Positions 34,975 through 41,607 of a DNA stretch of 41,607 bases are shown here, piece by piece (the stretch's first letter is position 1; each line of letters begins with the position of its first letter). The notes beneath the pieces were generated by a model. It saw nothing but the letters and a program-made list of their open reading frames with translations, was not told the origin of the DNA and searched no databases. The translations under genes and the position numbers were made by a program. Origin of the DNA: Candidatus Babelota bacterium. Lineage in GTDB: Bacteria > Babelota > Babeliae > Babelales > JAUPTZ01. The stretch covers positions 1 to 41,607 of the forward strand of contig JAUPTZ010000003.1 in NCBI GenBank assembly GCA_030917815.1. The letters are read 5' to 3'.

Positions 34975-37900
34975 ATGAATATACATCTTATTGTCGCCTC
35001 GCTACTTTTATATACAACAGGAATTTCGGCCCTCAACAATGTAAATACATATTCCTATTCTTGGTCCGATCCAACTACAAGCAATTATTATGTAACGGTT
35101 CCGAACGATTTCGCCACCTCTTTTAGACTCACGTTCTCCGCAAATCCATCGCATGATTTTTCCATCGGACTTTATAGCCATGGATACGCTATTCCTTATG
35201 CATTGGGCTCGTACGAACCTGATGCTATAGTAGAATACATTGTTGGCGGATGGGATACTGGATCAAATGATTCGCAGCATTCTGCGGCCCGCTTTGGCGT
35301 AGCAACAGAGTCAGGATTTTATAAAAAAGAGATTAATTTTGTTGACAGTGCAACACCACACACTCAGTATATAATTCCGGGTGAACGCGGCAGTGTCATT
35401 ACGTACATCTATACGGTCATACTCACCTCAACCAATTGCACCATATCTCTAGAATATATTGATCCGACCACCGAAGAGATCGTACCACTTCTCAGCACTA
35501 CACAAAGTGATTTCCCTTCCGACATGCTGCAACAACTACAGTCGACTACATTTAATGGATTTACGCATGTTGGATTTCGTGCGTACGATGCACCGTACGC
35601 AGTCACCAATGCGACTATAGGCATACCGCAACAAATGTTGAATGCGGCAACTCACAGCATCCAAACAGCACAAGCAGCCTGCTCAGAAGCGATGCAAACA
35701 AGCCTTCGCAACGTTAACGCCTTGGCTCAAGATGTAGTGGCCGCGGCACAAAAATTACCACGTGCCATTCCAACACGCGCTGAACTTATTGAGACGGCAC
35801 AAACGATTCAAACAACTGTCACCGAACCAAATCTACATTATCTTAATCGCGCATTAATAACACTCGGCACACTCCCCTCGTATACCACTCCAATCGACGC
35901 ACAGAGAGTCAAATCAACGGCAGATACTTTAACACTACAGCTCACTACCATCGCCCAAAGTTGCCCGGAAACGACCGATCGCTTACGCACGCTCTCACAA
36001 CAAATGACCGCCGCCTTAGGCACCCTAGGCGTATTTAACCGTCCTTATACTCAATCCGGCTCGTATGCCTTAACAGCCGATCTCTTTACCTTTAATCTCA
36101 TAGATAAAGCCGATAATGCGGGGGATCTCTGCATCGCCCTCTACGATGATGCCAATAATCAGTTATATAAAGTCTCCATTGGTTGCAAAAGCAATACCAC
36201 GTCAAAGCTTTCGCTCCTTGATCCTGCATTAGCCACCATCTATGGTGATGCCCTTTGGCATAATGGGCAAACCACCACTATCAACGCAACCACACTTTCA
36301 ATAGCTACCGATATGACTGGCGCTGCCAGCTATACTCAATCAAACCCAGCGCTGGTATGGGATCAAACACCATTCTGCACCCTCCCCCCAGAAGGCTACG
36401 GTGGATGGATCGTTATTTCCTGCGATGCCACCAACTACCTTACTATTGCCTATGGACAAGGAACGGTTGCTGGTACTAATGTTGGGTTTTTCTGGCGCTC
36501 ACCAATTGCGCTTATCTTGAAACCAACCACCATGGTTGTAAGTAATCGGCAAACTTATTTTACACTCACCAACATAGCATTCCGATCATTAACTAGCGAC
36601 GAAGTCGAAACCTTAGCAACTCTCACGCCGCAGGCAGAAATACAAAATACTAACATTTCACAACTCGTTTACACACTTTCACAGACCGATAGCGACAAAG
36701 AAAACAATGCGCTAAACACCGCTATTTTCAATGCAAACCAGAGCGTTAGTGCCGCAATTGCATCACTTCAACAGGCATATACTTTGGTCAACAGCGCCGA
36801 CCAGCAGGCGCAAACAATAATCACTGCTGCGCTTTCATTACCGGCCTCGGTAAGCAACAGAAACATACTCATCGATGCATCCCAACAGTTGCAACGCGAC
36901 CTCACCAACGGTACTGCTATAAATCTTAATTACATTAATATGACGCTCAGCCTCCTTCAGCAATCATCGGCAGCTTATACCTCAATTACCGAGGCACAAA
37001 TAGCTCAGGCCGGCGCCGATACCATAAAGCAGATAAGTGATCGGCTAATCAACTATAATCCAACGTTGCTAAACACCATAAGCAGCGTTCAATTATCAAT
37101 TGATACCGCACAAGCAGCAGCTAATTCTATAGCAACTATTAATGAAAATAACGAAGCAAATACAAAGGCACAAGAGAGTACTACCGCTGCCATAACTGCG
37201 CTACTGGCTGCTCAGTCTCTGACTACTGCCGCCGATGAGAAGGCACAAGCAGTTATCGCAGCTGCCAGCTCACTTCCTTCATTCCCCGGCATTGATACAA
37301 CCTCCCTTCTTGCCGCAGCCCAAGCGCTCCAAACAAATTCTGTAAACGGCACGCAAACACTGCTTACCACCATCTCTTCGCTGCTTACGTCACTCACTAC
37401 TGCAAGCTCACATTATGCTATTACCAGTGATGCGCAAAAAGCGTCACAATCGGCCAATGCCGCAAAAATAAAGGCCGACGCAATCATTGCCAACAACCCA
37501 ACCATACGTGCCGTTATCAACAGTATGCAATCAACCGTAGCCGATGTTCAAATCGCAATCACTGCCGCACTCCTCGCAAACGCTATCGCAACGATTAACG
37601 CTCACCATACGGCTACCCATACCGCACTCAAAAAGGCACAAGAAGCGGTCGCCACGAGTACTGCACAAGCAGTATCGGTACTTACTGCAGCACAAGCTCT
37701 TACCGATACGACACCGGAAAAAACAGATCTCGTCGCTCAAGCAGATACCCTTCAGACCGATCCGGTCTTTGGCACAATCGCAATCGCAAGCTCTATTACC
37801 ACAATGCTTGCCACATTAAATACCATTCCTCTTATGTACGAATCTCTTGCAAGCGCACAGGCAACTCAAGCAACGGTTGGCCACATTAAAGCTGCTGCTG

Positions 37901-40524
37901 AAACAATACTTATCAATAATCAATCAACGATAGAAATCATGAATACCCTGCAATTAGCAATCACTGCTGCGCAACAGAGAACTAACGCAATCGCCTTACA
38001 GACCGCAACAACAGCGGCCAATAAACAGATAGAAGAAACAATTACCACACTACAACAAGCACAAACATTAACACAAAATGCCGACTCTCAAGCCTTAGCA
38101 GTTATCGCCGCAGCAACTAATCTTCCAGACTCTGCCAACACAAAGGCAAACCTCAGCGTAGCGGCACACAATCTACAAACCGATTCCAATAATGGAACAA
38201 TACCAGCGCTAAACTATATCGTTACCACTTTAAGGGAACTCAATGCATCGGCTACGTATACTTCAATAAAAAATGCTACTGCGGCCCAAGCACAGGCCAC
38301 AAGCATCCAAACGATCGCTCAAGCTATTATCGCAGGAAATGATGCATTATGTCTTAAGATACAAACACTGCGAGCAACCATCGACAGCGCTCAACAAGCG
38401 GCCATGCTTTCTGCTTCTCTAATAACTGCTACTACAAATGCAGTAACCCATATCGCTAACGCAGTAAACTCCCTGCAACAAGCACAATCATTACTGCAAA
38501 ACACCAATAGCCAAGCCCTTTCAGCACTAGCAAGTGCACAATCATTACCAAGCTCTGTACCTAACAAACAAGATCTTACAAACCAAGCACAAGACCTCCA
38601 AACCAATCAAACCTATGGTACAACGCTACTGCTTCATAATCTCAATACGTTCAATAACACCCTACAAACACTGCCTTCTGCGTACTCTTCTGTTGATGCT
38701 GCGCTACAGGCCCAGGCCACTGCCGACGACCTACTCACATCAATTAATACCATAATCACACACCACAACAACCTACTAGTGCCGGCCCTCTCAGCAGCTC
38801 AATTAGCAATCACTATCGCTCAGCAAGCAGTAGATGCATTATCAACCGCAACCAGCACCGCAATTGCTCATACCGCAAGCGCTATCACCACCTTGCAAGA
38901 TGCACAATTATTCGCGCAAAGTGCCGACACAAAAGCCCAAGCAGTTGCTGTTGCTGCTAACAACCTTTCCAATGCAGTCAGCAATCGGCAAGATCTAATC
39001 ACCCAAGCAACCAATCTTTTAACCGATCCTATTACCGGCACAACAACACTGCTGTATGCCATTGCGAGCAGCTTAACCACGCTCATCAATGCAGCACCAA
39101 CATACGCGACAGTCAGTGAGGCTTTTGCTGCGCAACAAAACGCCGATACGATACAAGCAAGCATCACTGCCAGAGCCCAAACCATTCCTTCGCTCTTAAC
39201 CACTATTAGCGCGCTACAATCAACGATAACTACCGCTCAACAAACAGCGGACAATACCTTAAATGCTGCCGCCCTAAGCACCGCAACACACGAAACGAAC
39301 GCTCGTATTGCAGCCGCTATTACCGTGCTGCAAAATGCGCAACTATTAATCCAGTCGGCCGATATGCAGGCGCAAACAGCTATTACAGCTGCTAATAACC
39401 TACCAGCTACCACTACTGACAAGCAGACGCTCATCAATCAAGCACAAGATCTACAAAATAACCCTGCTACCGGAACTAATGCGCTCCTTAACTACATCAC
39501 CGCAAGACTCAACACTCTCCTACATGCGCCACTTACGTACGCATCGATTAATGATGCAATCGCCGTTCAACAGCAGGCCGATACCGATAAAGCAACGGGA
39601 ACGAGCATAATCACCAATAACCCAGCACTCGTAAACATCATACAAACACTGCAATCGACTATTACTACCGCGCAACAAACAGCCGACACACAAGCGGCTA
39701 TGCTTATTGCGGCAACAAGCGCTGCACATGCACATAATGCAGCCGCAATAATTTCACTGCAGACCGCACAATCGGTTACGCAAGGTGCCGATGCTCAAGC
39801 GCAAGCAGTACTCGCAAAAGCGCAAGCTCTATCCGACCAGATAAGCACCAAACAAGCACTCATAATTTCGGCACAAAATCTGCAAACCGACCCAATTTTG
39901 GGTACGGCAACAATCCTAAATTATATCGCTAATGCACTCAACACGCTGCAACAAGCATCGCCAATCTATCCATCCATAAATAGTGCATCAATAGCACAAA
40001 CTAACGCAGACTCGCTCAAAGCAACCGCCGACACAATAACCGCTAACAATACCGCTATTCTTACCACAATAAGCTCTACTCTAAATACCATAGCTATGGC
40101 CGAAGCATCGGCGCAATTTCTTTCGCCACTCGATCAATTAAATGCCTCAATCGCAATGCAGTTCGCCAGCGCGACACAAGCACTCGCTACAACGCAAGAA
40201 AAGGCCAATGCTGCGTTAGTACTCATCACGAGCGTCACAAGATCAGCGGCCGCACTCCCGCAAACCACCAATGTAACCAAGTTGCTTCGTGATGCAAATT
40301 CACTCAAATCGACTATGAACAGTATCCTCAACAAAATAACTGCCACCCAAAATTCATTACAAAAACAAATACCACCATTCAGCGATCAAACCAGCGCATT
40401 AAAGGCAAAAGCGATTGTAGAAAGCAGTGCAAGCTATGCTCAAACAACGCTTAACAACATAAATGCGCGGATGCAAAGTATCGCAACGCTGCAAGAGGCA
40501 ATAGCATCCGCTACCATCAATTAA
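34975..40524 (+). CDS. Giant secreted protein with ten helical repeat units
   Basis: 1,849 residues, not assigned to a family. Residues 1-19 are a signal peptide (MNIHLIVASLLLYTTGISA). Residues about 25-225 are a beta-rich domain (FSANPSHDFSIGLYS, VEYIVGGWDTG, FTHVGFRAYDAPY). Residues 225-355 are a first helical unit. A second beta-rich domain spans about 357-545 (LCIALYDDANNQLYKVSIG, GGWIVISCD). Nine tandem helical units then fill about 580-1845. The beta domains recall the farnesoic acid O-methyltransferase-like domain (for example IVGGW), a loose match by eye. The helical part is rich in Ala, Thr, Gln and Asn. It probably forms a long rod at the cell surface or outside. The gene starts 38 bases after the CcdA-like gene with a poor ribosome site, so it may be co-transcribed. 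A paralogue follows. Confidence 0.85.
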   Translation: MNIHLIVASLLLYTTGISALNNVNTYSYSWSDPTTSNYYVTVPNDFATSFRLTFSANPSHDFSIGLYSHGYAIPYALGSYEPDAIVEYIVGGWDTGSNDSQHSAARFGVATESGFYKKEINFVDSATPHTQYIIPGERGSVITYIYTVILTSTNCTISLEYIDPTTEEIVPLLSTTQSDFPSDMLQQLQSTTFNGFTHVGFRAYDAPYAVTNATIGIPQQMLNAATHSIQTAQAACSEAMQTSLRNVNALAQDVVAAAQKLPRAIPTRAELIETAQTIQTTVTEPNLHYLNRALITLGTLPSYTTPIDAQRVKSTADTLTLQLTTIAQSCPETTDRLRTLSQQMTAALGTLGVFNRPYTQSGSYALTADLFTFNLIDKADNAGDLCIALYDDANNQLYKVSIGCKSNTTSKLSLLDPALATIYGDALWHNGQTTTINATTLSIATDMTGAASYTQSNPALVWDQTPFCTLPPEGYGGWIVISCDATNYLTIAYGQGTVAGTNVGFFWRSPIALILKPTTMVVSNRQTYFTLTNIAFRSLTSDEVETLATLTPQAEIQNTNISQLVYTLSQTDSDKENNALNTAIFNANQSVSAAIASLQQAYTLVNSADQQAQTIITAALSLPASVSNRNILIDASQQLQRDLTNGTAINLNYINMTLSLLQQSSAAYTSITEAQIAQAGADTIKQISDRLINYNPTLLNTISSVQLSIDTAQAAANSIATINENNEANTKAQESTTAAITALLAAQSLTTAADEKAQAVIAAASSLPSFPGIDTTSLLAAAQALQTNSVNGTQTLLTTISSLLTSLTTASSHYAITSDAQKASQSANAAKIKADAIIANNPTIRAVINSMQSTVADVQIAITAALLANAIATINAHHTATHTALKKAQEAVATSTAQAVSVLTAAQALTDTTPEKTDLVAQADTLQTDPVFGTIAIASSITTMLATLNTIPLMYESLASAQATQATVGHIKAAAETILINNQSTIEIMNTLQLAITAAQQRTNAIALQTATTAANKQIEETITTLQQAQTLTQNADSQALAVIAAATNLPDSANTKANLSVAAHNLQTDSNNGTIPALNYIVTTLRELNASATYTSIKNATAAQAQATSIQTIAQAIIAGNDALCLKIQTLRATIDSAQQAAMLSASLITATTNAVTHIANAVNSLQQAQSLLQNTNSQALSALASAQSLPSSVPNKQDLTNQAQDLQTNQTYGTTLLLHNLNTFNNTLQTLPSAYSSVDAALQAQATADDLLTSINTIITHHNNLLVPALSAAQLAITIAQQAVDALSTATSTAIAHTASAITTLQDAQLFAQSADTKAQAVAVAANNLSNAVSNRQDLITQATNLLTDPITGTTTLLYAIASSLTTLINAAPTYATVSEAFAAQQNADTIQASITARAQTIPSLLTTISALQSTITTAQQTADNTLNAAALSTATHETNARIAAAITVLQNAQLLIQSADMQAQTAITAANNLPATTTDKQTLINQAQDLQNNPATGTNALLNYITARLNTLLHAPLTYASINDAIAVQQQADTDKATGTSIITNNPALVNIIQTLQSTITTAQQTADTQAAMLIAATSAAHAHNAAAIISLQTAQSVTQGADAQAQAVLAKAQALSDQISTKQALIISAQNLQTDPILGTATILNYIANALNTLQQASPIYPSINSASIAQTNADSLKATADTITANNTAILTTISSTLNTIAMAEASAQFLSPLDQLNASIAMQFASATQALATTQEKANAALVLITSVTRSAAALPQTTNVTKLLRDANSLKSTMNSILNKITATQNSLQKQIPPFSDQTSALKAKAIVESSASYAQTTLNNINARMQSIATLQEAIASATIN
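36735..40515 (+). repeat. Nine tandem repeats of about 142 codons inside the giant gene
   Basis: The anchor Leu-Pro or equivalent codon recurs at 36838, 37273, 37699, 38122, 38545, 38965, 39400, 39829 and 40255. Spacings are 435, 426, 423, 423, 420, 435, 429 and 426 bases, all multiples of three. A typical unit reads LQ-x-AQ, SAD-x-QAQAV, LP, K-x-x-L, A-x-x-LQTDP, GT, LLNYI, YASI, NN, LQSTITTAQQ-x-A. The ninth unit is the most worn. A tenth unit, anchored at 35755, is set apart between the two beta domains. Sequence between units has diverged, so this is protein-level repetition and not recent DNA duplication. Confidence 0.88.
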
Positions 40525-40546
40525 AAAACACATGAATTAAATTTTA

Positions 40547-40574
40547 TTGATCTAACAACCATACTATCTATACC
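40547..40574 (+). promoter_or_regulatory. Possible promoter of the paralogue at 40616
   Basis: TTGATC (40547-40552) and TATACC (40569-40574) are 16 bases apart, each matching four consensus positions. It is placed plausibly 42 bases before the start codon. Confidence 0.4.
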
Positions 40575-40615
40575 TTACCCCTTTGACTGTATCTCAAAAA
40601 CAGAACAAGGTTGCC

Positions 40616-41607
40616 ATGAAAAAGAAATATTCCTTCCTGATTATCGTACTTGCGACACTTAGCTCACTCGTCGGATTTGCTACGAGTCTACAGAGCAGCA
40701 CTAGCACCCCAGCACCGCTTTTATGCAACAGCAACCAATATGCTTGGATAACCGGAACCACTGCGTATCCGCAAAGTAACAATCCACAAATAGCTATTCC
40801 GTCCACCAACAGATTTGGGTTTACCGTAAAATTCACGGCAAACCCGACACGTGATATGCGCATCGGTTTGTATAGCTCTAATTGGCGACGCGGACATGCA
40901 AATGCCTACCCTTTATGGGTTTTACAAGCAGCAAATGCATCTAATCTTGCACTACAAATTGCTAACCAGCTTCTTGGTGCCGTTATAGAATTTAACGTAG
41001 GACCGGGAGGCAATAACACAATCGTAGCAAGAGCCGAAGCAAAGGCAAATTACGCCGGCAGCTATCCTGAAGGATGGAGAAGCACCTATAGCCCGGTCTC
41101 TGGAACGGTACCACTCAAGGGTACAAATTTAACGTATCTGTACACCGTAATTTTCAGCAAGGGGGCCTCAAACAATTATAACGGTACAACGCCTAACGGC
41201 ACATTGAGCATAACGCTCAGCTATCTTGATCCCACAACGCAAAAACCAACAATACTCATCCAGCTAACCAATACCGATTTTGCATACACAACCGACAATA
41301 CGAAATTTGGCTATTCAAACTATACAAGCCCGATGGCAGTTTACATTGAAGATCCGAGCAGCGCTGGCTTCTCTTCATTCACCAATGTTGGATTTGCATC
41401 AACTACCGGCACTAACGTAAGCTACTCTGTCTCAAACCTCTCAATCAACGCACCGGCCGCTGAAAATATAACTATGGCCCAGACTGCATGCAGTACTGCC
41501 CTAACGACCGATATTAATTTGGCAACAAGCTGGGCCACAAGCGCCAATGCAGAGCTCCTAAAGCTTACTACAACAAGCACCCTCGCTATAGGCAACAACA
41601 ATTTCCC
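40616..41607 (+). CDS. Secreted paralogue of the giant repeat protein, partial (3' end beyond window)
   Basis: The frame is open from ATG 40616 to the window edge, at least 330 residues. AAGG lies 5 bases upstream. The signal peptide is followed by about 270 residues matching the first beta-rich domain of the preceding protein. Shared elements are FTANPTRDMRIGLYSS against FSANPSHDFSIGLYSH, YLYTVIF against YIYTVIL, SYLDPTTQKP against EYIDPTTEEI, FTNVGFAS against FTHVGFRA, and AQTACSTALTT against AQAACSEAMQT. The last element begins the helical unit that follows in the giant protein, so this one probably also continues into helical repeats beyond the window. Tandem placement suggests gene duplication. 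Function is unknown. Confidence 0.85.
   Translation, partial: MKKKYSFLIIVLATLSSLVGFATSLQSSTSTPAPLLCNSNQYAWITGTTAYPQSNNPQIAIPSTNRFGFTVKFTANPTRDMRIGLYSSNWRRGHANAYPLWVLQAANASNLALQIANQLLGAVIEFNVGPGGNNTIVARAEAKANYAGSYPEGWRSTYSPVSGTVPLKGTNLTYLYTVIFSKGASNNYNGTTPNGTLSITLSYLDPTTQKPTILIQLTNTDFAYTTDNTKFGYSNYTSPMAVYIEDPSSAGFSSFTNVGFASTTGTNVSYSVSNLSINAPAAENITMAQTACSTALTTDINLATSWATSANAELLKLTTTSTLAIGNNNF

Noticed and set aside
34975-40524. CRISPR array or DNA-level tandem repeat in the giant gene
   Set aside because: The repetition is in the protein, with diverged codons and a 420-435 base period; there are no short identical direct repeats.

Overview
The window looks like a stretch of the chromosome of an intracellular, host-dependent bacterium. 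The best guess is Candidatus Dependentiae (TM6, class Babeliae). This is inferred from gene content, because there is no rRNA to settle it. The evidence is four separate ATP/ADP translocase (NTT) genes within 8.3 kb, an exported ankyrin-repeat protein, many signal-peptide proteins of no known family, and ordinary bacterial housekeeping genes (mutL, hisS, cdsA, truA, rpoD, dnaG, lgt, tRNA-fMet, atpD, atpC, secA) in very compact operons.

Layout. 1-5,900: a partial exported protein with an IQ-like motif on the minus strand; then on the plus strand an exported protein with a caspase-like His/Cys pair, mutL and a small exported protein. 5,900-10,340: a shared terminator, a membrane-anchored solute-binding-like protein, hisS, a small exported protein, then truA-cdsA. 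10,340-10,860: the longest gene-free stretch, with hairpins and palindromic repeats. 10,857-19,277 (all minus): a compact run lgt, three small membrane proteins, dnaG, rpoD, preceded by initiator tRNA-Met with its own promoter and the ankyrin gene. 19,392-27,678 (minus): NTT1, NTT2, an exported MutS-like ATPase, NTT3, NTT4; a frameshifted GIY-YIG endonuclease gene lies between NTT1 and NTT2 inside inverted repeats. 27,823-29,576: atpD-atpC. 29,774-34,936: secA, a lipoprotein fusing thioredoxin reductase and thioredoxin (minus), and a CcdA/DsbD-type electron carrier. 34,975-41,607: a 1,849-residue secreted protein with ten helical units of about 142 residues, followed by the start of a paralogue that runs off the window.

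How the parts fit. NTTs let the cell draw host nucleotides. SecA and Lgt serve the large exported set here, including the lipoprotein TrxB-Trx. The CcdA/DsbD-like protein beside that lipoprotein suggests an envelope thiol-redox module. The exported caspase-like, ankyrin, IQ-motif and giant helical-repeat proteins are candidate host-contact factors; that role is inference. Two coding regions touching the window edges (1-1262 minus and 40616-41607 plus), the GIY-YIG pseudogene and the tRNA were read directly from the bases. Several starts were moved to codons with better ribosome binding sites or family agreement.
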